Positions 26,760 through 35,460 of a stretch of 64,000 bases of DNA are shown here, piece by piece. This stretch comes from Solibacillus sp. FSL R7-0682 (lineage in GTDB: Bacteria; Bacillota; Bacilli; Bacillales_A; Planococcaceae). The stretch covers positions 3,306,001 through 3,370,000 of the forward strand of contig NZ_JBBOUI010000001.1 in assembly GCF_038005985.1 (NCBI RefSeq). Reading direction: 5' to 3'. The notes beneath the pieces were generated by a model. The model had not been told where the DNA came from. It searched no databases and saw nothing but the letters and a program-made list of their open reading frames with translations. A program made the position numbers and the translations under genes. Position 1 is the first letter of the stretch. Each line of letters begins with the position of its first letter.

Positions 26760-28133
26760 ATGCTAAAGAAACAACTGTCTATATTGCTCTTTTTTGTTTT
26801 ATGTTTAACGGCTCCTTTCACAATACTTGCAGCGCCACTAGATGAAGCAAAGCAAATTGTGAAGGAACATTATGTTGGAAAAGTAAATGGCAATTTAGAT
26901 CATGCAACTAGTGTTCAAGCATTAATGGATATGTTAGATCCTTATTCAACGTACTTTACAGAAGAAGAATTTGAAGCTTTTATTAACTCCGTTGAATTAA
27001 CTTCCGTTGGTATCGGAATTGTGATCGAAAAAATCGATCAAGGTGTTAAAATTTCTGAGCTAATTGATGGTGGTAGTGCAAAAAGTGCTGGGTTAAAGGT
27101 TGGCGATATAATTACTGCGGTGGACGGAACTTCCATAGCAGCATTGACAATCGACCAAGCTTCTTCTCGCATTAAAGGGAAGGAAAATACGGCTGTTACG
27201 GTGACAATTTTACGCGAAGATGGCTCTATTTTGACAAAATCCTTAACGCGTAAAGCATTTTCACTACCGAACAGTACAACGCAATTACTTTATGGAAATG
27301 TAGGTTATATTTCATTAGCCTCATTTTCAAATGATACAGCTAGCTTAATGTCAAAAGCGATTCAACAATTGAAAAAACAAGGGGCCACATCCTATATATT
27401 AGATTTACAAAATAATGGTGGTGGCTATGTGACAGCTGCAGAGCAATTAATCGGGATGTTTCCAAATGCGGTAAACGCTTATAAATTAAAAGAAAATGCC
27501 GGCATTTCAACGATTCGTTCATTAAAACAAGCTACAACCTTCCCTACTAATACGAAAGTTCTTATTAATAAATCCAGTGCAAGCTCTTCTGAAATGACAG
27601 CTGCTGCATTACTTGATCAAAATGCAGCGAAGTTATACGGACAAACGACTTATGGAAAAGGCTCTATGCAAGCATTTTTCGAGCTTGAGGATGGAAGCTT
27701 TTTAAAATTAACAGTTGGTCATTTTTATGGCCCAAACAATACTCAAATTAATGAAATTGGTGTGAAGCCAAATATTCCGACAGTAACCAACCCTTTATTT
27801 AAGGCCCATTATGATGCGATTGCATCAAATTTAACGAAATATAAAGAACTTACGAGCTTAAAAAATGTGGCATTAAATAAAACATTTACAATTAACTTCT
27901 CCAAACAACTTGCTTCGTCAATTGATCCTAGTTCTGTTCAATTAGTAGAATTAGGTGGTCATACTGTTGCAGCAACAATAAAACAGACTGGTCAAAAACT
28001 ATCGGTTACACCGAACAGTTCATTAATTGCAGGAAAAGAATATATGCTAATTGTTCAACCAAACGTAAAGAACAGTAGTGGAAAAACTTTAAAGCAAGGT
28101 GCATATTTGCACATTACGACAGCTACAAAATAA
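26760..28133 (+). CDS. Secreted S41 (CtpA-like) protease with PDZ and C-terminal Ig-like domain
   Basis: 457 residues. The signal peptide ends near AAPLDEAKQ. The PDZ domain (~75-155) has VGIGIVIEK and SAGLKVGDIITAVDG. The S41 core has the Ser in KSSASSSEM and Lys in TYGKGSMQ. The last ~90 residues (LNKTFTINFSKQL) form an SbsA/Big-type Ig-like domain not found in CtpA itself. It probably acts outside the membrane on surface proteins. GAGGTGAG precedes the ATG. Confidence 0.88.
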   Translation: MLKKQLSILLFFVLCLTAPFTILAAPLDEAKQIVKEHYVGKVNGNLDHATSVQALMDMLDPYSTYFTEEEFEAFINSVELTSVGIGIVIEKIDQGVKISELIDGGSAKSAGLKVGDIITAVDGTSIAALTIDQASSRIKGKENTAVTVTILREDGSILTKSLTRKAFSLPNSTTQLLYGNVGYISLASFSNDTASLMSKAIQQLKKQGATSYILDLQNNGGGYVTAAEQLIGMFPNAVNAYKLKENAGISTIRSLKQATTFPTNTKVLINKSSASSSEMTAAALLDQNAAKLYGQTTYGKGSMQAFFELEDGSFLKLTVGHFYGPNNTQINEIGVKPNIPTVTNPLFKAHYDAIASNLTKYKELTSLKNVALNKTFTINFSKQLASSIDPSSVQLVELGGHTVAATIKQTGQKLSVTPNSSLIAGKEYMLIVQPNVKNSSGKTLKQGAYLHITTATK

Positions 28134-28174
28134 AAATGTTTGTATGACAGTTTCTATTTGTATAATTCCAGTTC

Positions 28175-28223
28175 AAAAAAAGAGACTAGGAAAGCCGTTG
28201 TGGCAAATTCCGAGTCTCTTTTT
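28175..28223. terminator. Bidirectional terminator between the S41 protease and TetR genes
   Basis: AAAAAAGAGACTAGGAA and TTCCGAGTCTCTTTTTT are near-complementary arms with A and T tracts at the outer ends. They serve the converging genes. Confidence 0.85.
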
Positions 28224-28233
28224 TATCTACTAA

Positions 28234-28827
28234 TTATTGAAGTACAAGCATTCGCTCTTCAGAAAAATAAATGTTACAAATCTCTTCTGCTAGTTTATGC
28301 GCACTTGATTTTTCCGATAATAAATTCGTTAAAGTTAACCGTTCAATTGATCCAACCAAGCTTTCTGCAAGCACATTTGTATCAACATGCTTTCCTACAG
28401 CAGAATTTTGTAGATCAGTCTTAACCATATCTTCTAATTTGGACACAAGCATTTGCTTTACAACAACTGATTGCTCCGCTTCATAAAACCCAATCTTCGT
28501 TAAATTTGGATTCTCTACAAAGTAATCTAAAATTTGCTCTAATTGCCCTTGAATGACTTCACTTGCTTTACTTCCATTTGTTGAATTACCCTTACAATTC
28601 ATAATCTCAATTAAATCATTTTGAAACTTTTCATTTAAATCATTAAATAGTGTTTCTTTACTATGAAAGTATAAATAAAATGTTGGCTGTGTTAAATTTG
28701 CAGCTTTCACAATATCACTAATTTTTGTTTGATGATAGCCATATGTAGAAAATAACTCAATTGCTTTCTCTAATAATAATTTCTTACTTTTCTCTCCACT
28801 AGAATTAACTCGACGTCCTCTTGCCAT
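28234..28827 (-). CDS. TetR/AcrR-family transcriptional regulator
   Basis: 197 residues from ATG 28827 (MARGRRVNSSGEKSKK), preceded by GGGTGGAGAGG. Upstream in-frame starts lack such a site. The N-terminal helix-turn-helix is AIELFSTYGYHQTKISDIV with TQPTFYLYFHSKETLF, and the C-terminal ligand domain is not assignable. It is divergent from the SLH-glucosaminidase gene at 29128 across a 300-base AT-rich gap, so it may regulate that gene or itself. Confidence 0.88.
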   Translation of the reverse strand: MARGRRVNSSGEKSKKLLLEKAIELFSTYGYHQTKISDIVKAANLTQPTFYLYFHSKETLFNDLNEKFQNDLIEIMNCKGNSTNGSKASEVIQGQLEQILDYFVENPNLTKIGFYEAEQSVVVKQMLVSKLEDMVKTDLQNSAVGKHVDTNVLAESLVGSIERLTLTNLLSEKSSAHKLAEEICNIYFSEERMLVLQ

Positions 28828-29127
28828 ACCTCTCCACCCTATCTCTATTTTAGATGTTTGGTACTCAGTAATTACCAAATATTTAACATTTATTATATAT
28901 TAAATTTTTTTCGAAATAAAGTTTTCTGTCATAAAAATAACATTTTACCTTATATTTAGTAGTTCAAATATAATAATTAAAAGTATTATGGATATTTTAT
29001 AGTATAAAAGAACTAATAAAAAAATGAAAAAAAGTATTTTTTTATTATTTTGTATGAACATTCAATCTATTATTTATTACAAAATATTGTTAAAATAATA
29101 GGGAATGAATGAAGGGAGTGTTAATTT

Positions 29128-31134
29128 GTGACAAAAAAAATTATTAGTTTAGCAGTCATTTGCCTTTTAATGATGTCCATGACAATACCATCTACATCGT
29201 ATGCCAATGATATTAAAAATCACCCAATGGTCCATGAACTTACCTATTGGTCCAGCTTAAATGTAATTCGTCCAGATGCAAAAGGAAATTACAATCCGAA
29301 CCGTGCAGTAACTCGTGGAGAATTTGCTTCTTATATTGCACGAATACTTAATTTGCCTGTTTCTGACACGCATACATTTAAAGACTTAAAACCAGGAGTG
29401 GAGCTTACAAATGAAATTCAAGCTGCTGCTGGTGCAAATATTTTAAGTGGATATCCTGATGGAACATTCCGTCCCAACGAAAAAATAACGCGTGAGCAAA
29501 TGTCAGCTTTATTACTGCGAGCGTTAACTTATAAAAATGTACCATTAAACGGTGCTCCACTTACTTTCAAGGATAACGAGAAAATCCGAAATGAATTTAA
29601 GCCTGCTGTTGCTGCAAATGTTTATTACAATATTATTCGCGGATCTCAAACAGCTAAGGGAATCTACTTTGAGCCTAAAGGATCTGCTACAATTGCCCAT
29701 GCGGCAGCGTTTTTATACCGTATGAATACAACAATCGACCAATATAGCACGGACAACTCAGTGGAAACTCCTGAAACACCACCAGTTGCTAACCCATCGA
29801 ATTATTATATTGGCAATATATCTAATGGAAAAGTAACAAAAAATCCTACAATCTACTTTACGTATGAGCAGGCAGAGGCAGCTCTAAATGCTTCAAAGGG
29901 AAATCTTATTTATAAAGGGGATAAGATTATTAAAATGCCAAGTGGGATGGTGTCTGCCGCTGATACTACTGCCAATACCGTATCAATTTATGCTGATTCT
30001 AACTTTAAAACAGCTTTAACCTATGCTGTAGAAGGTAGCGAATTTAAGTATTACTCAAGTAATGATAAGTATGCAATCGTCCGACTAGCAGACACAAAGG
30101 GTTACGCGAAAATAGATGAAGTAACACTTACCCCTTCTAGCTTATTAAAAGGGCAAAACTACTATTATATTGCTGGCGGCTTTTTAACGCATAAAATTTA
30201 TAACCATATTACGCAAGCGTATGTTGGAGAATATGTAATTGGCCCTGCACCATCGTTTATGAAATCTGGTGTCAATTATTACAGCCAAGATGGTGTGAAC
30301 TTTTATAGCGATTTTTTATTAACTTCACAAGTCGGTACGTATTATCCATACTTCCAATTTGCTTCGGTTCGTCAGCCATCGAACTATTCAGCAGAAGAAT
30401 TGGATACGATCATTATGACATTATTACAAGAGCGTCAAGCAACTGGTTTAGCACGCTATGCAAATGCAACTACGGAATCTCGTCTAATCGGGATGGGTGC
30501 TTTATTAAAGCAGGTTGAGGCATCTCATAACGTTAACGCGCTTTTCATTTTAGCAGCATCAATGCATGAGGGTGACTATGGAATTAGTACAAACTCTTTG
30601 CAAAAAAACAACATTTTCGGTATTAAAGTATTCGATTCTGATACAACATTAGGTACAACTTATGCATCACGTGACGACAGCGTCATGGCCTTCTTAAATC
30701 ACTATGTAAACTTAAACTATGTTCCACAATCTGGCGGTTTCGCTAAAGGTGCAGCGCCAGGTAATAAAACGTCTGGTATGAATGTTCACTATGCATCAGA
30801 TCCATTCTGGGGCAGTAAAATTGCTGGACATATGTTCCGTATAAATAATCGATTCGGCAACAAAGATTACAAGCAAGCCAAATTAGCATTTGTTATTAAC
30901 AACGGAGACTTAGTTAACACACGTGCTGACGCGACAACGAGCTCTGAAAAAGTATATACGTACAAGGCAAAAAATGTTGGGGAAACAAAAACATTCGGCT
31001 ATCCTGTTGTGATCGTTGAAGAAACAACTGGCTCAGACGGCTACGTTTGGTACAAGCTATTATCTGATGCCAACCCACCAAGTAAATACGTATGGGTACG
31101 CTCAGACCTAGTAAAACCTTTTACAGCTAACTAA
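29128..31134 (+). CDS. SLH-domain cell-wall glucosaminidase
   Basis: 668 residues from GTG 29128, behind GAAGGGAG. Signal peptide to about residue 27. Three SLH repeats (~28-205; GNYNPNRAVTRGEFASYIAR, SGYPDGTFRPNEKITREQ) anchor it to pyruvylated wall polymer. A C-terminal glucosaminidase (~435-610) has the putative catalytic Glu in ASMHEGDYGIS and NIFGIKVFDSD. An SH3-like end (VWYKLL, YVWVRSDLV) follows. It cleaves glycan strands for wall turnover. Confidence 0.92.
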   Translation: MTKKIISLAVICLLMMSMTIPSTSYANDIKNHPMVHELTYWSSLNVIRPDAKGNYNPNRAVTRGEFASYIARILNLPVSDTHTFKDLKPGVELTNEIQAAAGANILSGYPDGTFRPNEKITREQMSALLLRALTYKNVPLNGAPLTFKDNEKIRNEFKPAVAANVYYNIIRGSQTAKGIYFEPKGSATIAHAAAFLYRMNTTIDQYSTDNSVETPETPPVANPSNYYIGNISNGKVTKNPTIYFTYEQAEAALNASKGNLIYKGDKIIKMPSGMVSAADTTANTVSIYADSNFKTALTYAVEGSEFKYYSSNDKYAIVRLADTKGYAKIDEVTLTPSSLLKGQNYYYIAGGFLTHKIYNHITQAYVGEYVIGPAPSFMKSGVNYYSQDGVNFYSDFLLTSQVGTYYPYFQFASVRQPSNYSAEELDTIIMTLLQERQATGLARYANATTESRLIGMGALLKQVEASHNVNALFILAASMHEGDYGISTNSLQKNNIFGIKVFDSDTTLGTTYASRDDSVMAFLNHYVNLNYVPQSGGFAKGAAPGNKTSGMNVHYASDPFWGSKIAGHMFRINNRFGNKDYKQAKLAFVINNGDLVNTRADATTSSEKVYTYKAKNVGETKTFGYPVVIVEETTGSDGYVWYKLLSDANPPSKYVWVRSDLVKPFTAN

Positions 31135-31149
31135 TTCAATAACTAAAAT

Positions 31150-31195
31150 AGCCACTAGCAAACAGTTCCTTTAGGTACTATGCTAGTGGCTTTTA
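31150..31195 (+). terminator. Terminator of the SLH-glucosaminidase gene
   Basis: AGCCACTAGCA (31150-31160) pairs perfectly with TGCTAGTGGCT (31181-31191), then TTTAG. Confidence 0.85.
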
Positions 31196-31448
31196 GTTTC
31201 TAAAGAACCACATTGAACTATCGCCTTTTTAAAAATACTTCTATTAAATAATACTTAATTCCATTTCTTTGCTAACAGAGGTTTAATTGGAATATAGGGG
31301 CAACTTCTGCGGGAAACGGGTCCCCCATAATAGAGAAATCAACGGATATTAACACCCAATAAAAAAGGTTCTAAGTCAAATGTTGGGGTAGTGTCATATT
31401 GATTCTTCAATTGGCACTGCCTCTTTTTGTTGTTTCTAATATAGTCCG

Positions 31449-31553
31449 TTGATTTCCATTACGGGCGGACGCTTTCCGCGGGCACGGCCTGAGCCTGTAG
31501 TCTCAGGCGTCGTGCTGTTCCCGCTGGAGTCTGCCGCCCTCCATTCCAATCAA
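31449..31553. repeat. GC-rich palindromic block nested in the IS
   Basis: TTGATT (31449) and AATCAA (ending 31553) enclose GGGCGGACGCTTTCCGCGGG and CCCGCTGGAGTCTGCCGCCC. A central hairpin CCTGAG/CTCAGG differs in sequence from the one in the deleted copy. It lies between the transposase stop and the left IS end and is much richer in G+C than the rest of the element. Confidence 0.75.
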
Positions 31554-31560
31554 CTCTCTA

Positions 31561-32772
31561 TTAACCAAGGTGAATCCCTACATTTTTATATACATGATTT
31601 AGTAATATCTTTGCTTTATAGTGTTCAAATTTACGGAATCCATAGGCATTCCTTTTTAATACTTTGGAGGTATTTTTAATCCCTTCTAAAAATCCATTAG
31701 AATAACCAAATGCATAGCTATTTAGAATTTCTTTTTGCCAGTTCTTAAACGTTTTTATTGCTTTTAAAAAGGCTGGATTTTTTGTTTCTTCAACCTTTCG
31801 GTAGAAGTCATATAATTTCACTTTCACTTCTGATACACTTTCTTTTTTCGATTCTCGTTGCCACTTCTTATAAAGTTCTTTTAATTCATGTGCTTCCTTC
31901 AATTCAGTGGACATATTGATATAACGATTTAAGTACCAACGTTCTTTTTCGGTTAATTTGTGTTCATCCTTATGCAAGACATAGCGCATTCGCTTCGCCT
32001 TTTTACGGTCATAAGAATTCCATTCATTTTGGACTTTCCGACGTACTTCATCCACAGCCCAATGAATATAGCGACAGTAATGAAAACGGTCAGCCACAAT
32101 AACAGGACGATTTAAAGCCTTCTTTACTGCTGCTTTAAAGCTAGGATTCATATCCATCACAACGATTTCGACATCTGCCCCATTTTCTTGAAGATAGTGT
32201 TTAATTGTTTCTTTTCTACGATTTGGCAAAATATCAATAGGTTCATGTGTATCTGCGTTTGCGATTATCAGTTGATAAGTTCCAGCATCTGTATCTGCTT
32301 TAAATTCATCGATCGCAATCGCTTTTGGTAAACGTACCTTTTCTGGTAATTGATGAACAAGCTGTTTAAAGCGTCGAATCACTGTTGATGAAGATGTACC
32401 AAGTACATCTGCTGCTTCTTTAAAAGTTTTCGCTTTAACCGAACGAATACGAACAACCTGATTTCATTCCTTTGAAAAGCGTTGGTAACGCTCGACAAAA
32501 GGGGAATCTTCACAAAATCTTTTGCCACAAGAACAGCGGTAACGGCGTCTTTTATAAAAGAGAACGGTTAAACGTTCAAACCACTTTAAATGTTTGATTT
32601 TTTGAATACGATAATCGTGAACTTTATCTGTTAATTGACCACAATCTGGGCAAGTATGTTCTTTTTGAGGCATCGAAACATGGAGAACAATTAGATTCTT
32701 CTGTTCCGTCATTTCATTGATGATTACTTCTTTTAATCCTGGGATGTTCATGGTAAAATTCATAGAGCACAA
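31561..32772 (-). pseudogene. ISL3-type transposase interrupted by one in-frame TGA
   Basis: The N-terminal part (32464-32772; TTG start 32772 or ATG 32763) has a four-cysteine zinc finger (TCPDCGQL and RCSCGKRFC). The C-terminal part (31561-32463) has the DDE core: IAIDEFKADTD, IVVMDMNPSFKAAV and, near the end, GYSNGFLEGIKNTSK (Glu). The two parts are in the same frame, joined through FSKE-TGA-NQVVRIR. A single TGG-to-TGA change would explain it. Total ~403 codons, normal for the family. Confidence 0.9.
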
Positions 32773-32883
32773 ATCACCTTTCTATATCTTGTTTCTAGTC
32801 AATTCAAGTATATAAAAAAGTGTGATTTTGTGCTTTTTTTATGTGAATTTGTATGAACACCCCAACAAATATTGTAGAACCTA

Positions 32884-32929
32884 AAAAAGAAGAAAACACA
32901 AATCTACATTTGCGTTTTCTTCTTTTTCA
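32884..32929 (-). terminator. Terminator of the NlpC/P60-SLH gene
   Basis: AAGAAGAAAACACAAAT (32887-32903) pairs with 32908-32924, one mismatch in 17. The plus-strand A tract overlaps the IS target repeat. Confidence 0.85.
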
Positions 32930-33007
32930 TATAATTAATCTCATATTCAATTTACATTTTGCTATTCATCTTACTATGTATTGATAGAAAGAAAGAAGCG
33001 ATGTTTA

Positions 33008-33937
33008 TTATTGCTGAGCTCGTTTGATAAATGTTGCTAAGTCTTTTAGTTTTACATTTTGATTAACACCAAATGTACCGTCACCAAGACCTACTGTAAT
33101 ACCATGCGATGCTAAAATTTTAATGTCCTTATGCGCCCAGTGTGATGATGGTGCATCAGAAAATGTTAATGATGATTGTTTTTGTTCTAATTTATATGCC
33201 GCTACTAAAACTTTTGCCATTTGTGCACGTGTTAATGGAGAACCTGGATTAAACTTGCCGTTTTCATCACCTGTGAAGATTCCTAAATCGTGTAATGCCT
33301 TTGCTGCGCCTGCATATTTAGATGAAGTTTTTACATCTGGGAATACTGTTTTTTTATCAGATGTATTAAGACCTAATGCATTCGCTAATTGAAGTGCTAC
33401 TTCACCTCGAGATGCGTAGACTGTGAAGTCGATAGCTGAGTCTTTTACTTCTGCATTATCTACAGCTGCAACAACTTTATCTCCGCTTCCAAAGCTACCT
33501 ACACGTTTTGCACCGATATAGCGATTGCTCCAGTAAGAAGTGTTTAAGCTTGCTACCGTAACACCTGTGCTTACACCAGCATGGATAAATTTAGAACCTC
33601 CTAATGAGATCCCTACATGTGATACGCCACTACCTGATGTATTAAAGAATACTAAGTCTCCCGCTTTTAAGTTGGCTTTAGAAACTGCTGTACCTTGCTT
33701 GTATTGTGCTGCTGAAGTACGATTTAAATCATAACCTAATTGTTTGAATACTAGCTGTGTATAGCCCGAGCAATCCAATCCTTTAGTTGTTGTTCCTCCG
33801 TATACATATGGTATACCGATATATTTAGAAGCTACTGCTGTTAATTCTGAAACTGATGCCGCTTGTGCTGTATTTGTATCCGTCCCTGCAAAGATCATTA
33901 ATGCCGCAAAGATCGGTAATAAGACTCTCTTTTTCAC
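33008..33937 (-). CDS. NlpC/P60 endopeptidase with SLH anchor
   Basis: 309 residues. GTG 33937 is preferred because an upstream in-frame TTG falls inside the AAGGGAG ribosome binding site and the signal peptide begins here (KKRVLLPIFAALMIFAG). The NlpC/P60 domain (~35-150) has TKGLDCSGYTQLV and VSHVGISLGGSKFIHA. Two to three SLH repeats follow (~170-309; GKFNPGSPLTRAQMAKVLV). The order is the reverse of the neighbouring SLH enzymes: enzyme first, anchor last. Confidence 0.92.
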   Translation of the reverse strand: MKKRVLLPIFAALMIFAGTDTNTAQAASVSELTAVASKYIGIPYVYGGTTTKGLDCSGYTQLVFKQLGYDLNRTSAAQYKQGTAVSKANLKAGDLVFFNTSGSGVSHVGISLGGSKFIHAGVSTGVTVASLNTSYWSNRYIGAKRVGSFGSGDKVVAAVDNAEVKDSAIDFTVYASRGEVALQLANALGLNTSDKKTVFPDVKTSSKYAGAAKALHDLGIFTGDENGKFNPGSPLTRAQMAKVLVAAYKLEQKQSSLTFSDAPSSHWAHKDIKILASHGITVGLGDGTFGVNQNVKLKDLATFIKRAQQ

Positions 33938-34056
33938 GTTAGATGATACTCCCTTCAAAAATCAGGTTTTTTTAACCTACAAATAGGGTAACATATATTG
34001 TTGTACTATAATTTTTCACTTCTGTAACAGTTACATGAAAATCACACTAAAAACAA

Positions 34057-34098
34057 AAAGCACTGAATTCCTGCTAAAATGCAGAGATTCAGTGCTTT
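34057..34098 (-). terminator. Terminator of the SLH-CAP gene
   Basis: AAAGCACTGAAT (34057-34068) pairs perfectly with ATTCAGTGCTTT (34087-34098), with an AAAAA run giving the transcript T tract. Confidence 0.85.
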
Positions 34099-34170
34099 AA
34101 TTAATATATTCTTACAAAAGGCAAATGAAGTGTAATATTACTGTAATATAACAAACTATTATTTACCAAA

Positions 34171-35235
34171 TTATTTACTCGAAAAATGCTGCGCTAGGTA
34201 ATATTTTCCGTTTTTTGTTTGTTCAATCCCAATTCCCATATACGTATAACTACTTTTTAAAATATTGGCGCGGTGTTTCGTTGACGCCATCCATGCATCA
34301 ACAGCCGCTTCTGGTGTTGTATAGTTACGGGCAATATTTTCACCGAAGCTCGTATACTCATAGTCAAATAACGAAGCTAAATCCCATGGGTTCCCATAAA
34401 CCGGAGAATAATGCTCGAAATAATTCCGCTTTACCATATCCTTCGCTTTAATAATCGCTACTTGCGTCAGCTGAGGATCTAATTGAACTGGCTGTAATTG
34501 GTTCTTTGCGCGAATATCATTTACTAAAAGAGCAATTTTTTGCTCCCAGCTTTTATAATTATTCGTCGTATTGATATAATCCTTTTGTAAAAAGTCATAT
34601 ATGAGCTCTAACTTTTCCACTTGTCCTTTAAAAGCCATACCACGCTTCGTTAATAACGCAATTTGCGCGCGTGTGACATATTGATTTGGCTCAAAAGTTG
34701 TTGCTGTAAATCCTTGTACAATGGATACATCTGCTAATGATTCGATATAATGCTTCGCCCAATAGGTTTTTGGTAAATCTTTGAATTGCGTTTTATTTTT
34801 ATTATCAACTGCTACCTCATAGGCAAGTGCAATCATTTTTGAGATTTCAGAACGCTTTAATGGCGCATTTGGATAAAAATTATTGCCATTTTCGAGCACA
34901 CCTATTTCGGTCAATTTACTGATTGCCTTATAATAAGGATGATTCTCTGTTACATCCTGAAATTTCGGTTTAAATTCAGTAGTAAGGTCTACCCCCATTG
35001 TTCTTGCAATAATGACAGCCGCTTCTCCGCGCGTTGTCATTTGATTCGGCTTAAAGGTACCGTCTTGATATCCTTGCATATAGCCTTTATTCACTAAATC
35101 ATGGATCGTTGATGCTGCCCAATGTGTGCTTTTAACATCACGAAACATTTGGTTTGTATTTGCGGCCACTGTCATTGATGGAATTGATTGCATCAATAGT
35201 ACAATCATTGATCCTGCAATTAAAATTCGTTTCAT
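34171..35235 (-). CDS. SLH-anchored CAP (SCP/YkwD-like) domain protein
   Basis: 354 residues from ATG 35235 (MKRILIAGSMIVLLM), 9 bases after AAGGGG. An upstream in-frame start at 35262 has no site. Three SLH repeats lie at ~25-205 (GYQDGTFKPNQMTTRGE). The C-terminal CAP domain (~225-354) has NYFEHYSPVYG, SFGENIARNY, MASTKHRANIL and MGIGIEQ. CAP proteins are secreted, with varied roles including wall and lipid binding. The exact activity is unknown. Confidence 0.9.
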   Translation of the reverse strand: MKRILIAGSMIVLLMQSIPSMTVAANTNQMFRDVKSTHWAASTIHDLVNKGYMQGYQDGTFKPNQMTTRGEAAVIIARTMGVDLTTEFKPKFQDVTENHPYYKAISKLTEIGVLENGNNFYPNAPLKRSEISKMIALAYEVAVDNKNKTQFKDLPKTYWAKHYIESLADVSIVQGFTATTFEPNQYVTRAQIALLTKRGMAFKGQVEKLELIYDFLQKDYINTTNNYKSWEQKIALLVNDIRAKNQLQPVQLDPQLTQVAIIKAKDMVKRNYFEHYSPVYGNPWDLASLFDYEYTSFGENIARNYTTPEAAVDAWMASTKHRANILKSSYTYMGIGIEQTKNGKYYLAQHFSSK

Positions 35236-35382
35236 CCATAACATCCCCTTAAAAAACGTCAACTATTTTCTTGATGTTTAATAATAATTTATTCGTAAAT
35301 AGATATGATTAAAAATCAGAAAAAGATGCCCTCTGTAACAGATTACAAAAGGCAACTTCCGCTAAAATTCTCTTTTTCAAAT

Positions 35383-35420
35383 GAAAAGGAGCGCCCATTT
35401 CACTTCTGAAAATGCTCCTC
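35383..35420 (-). terminator. Terminator of the 1348-residue protein gene
   Basis: AGGAGC (35387-35392) with GCTCCT (35414-35419), plus an inner TTTCA/TGAAA pairing. The transcript continues TTTTCAT. Confidence 0.6.
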
Positions 35421-35460
35421 TAATAGTATCAAAGTTTTACAAAAACACAAGTAATTCTTC

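Larger units (their letters stand above)
31367..32881. mobile_element. ISL3-family-like insertion sequence, full length
   Basis: About 1.5 kb. The ends GGTTCTAAGTC (31367) and, inverted, GGTTCTACAATATTTGTTGG (32881) are imperfect inverted repeats that share a TTGGGGT block. A 7-bp direct repeat TAAAAAA flanks it (31360-31366 and 32882-32888). ISL3 elements usually make 8 bp. It carries one transposase gene on the minus strand, broken by a stop. The right end abuts the terminator of the NlpC/P60-SLH gene. Confidence 0.85.

Noticed and set aside
28140-28424. Plus-strand open frame of 94 codons after the S41 gene
   Set aside because: It runs through the bidirectional terminator and lies antisense to the TetR gene. 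No ribosome site.
32461-32467. Selenocysteine or programmed recoding at the transposase TGA
   Set aside because: No SECIS-like element was seen, and ISL3 transposases are not known to use one. A nonsense mutation is simpler.
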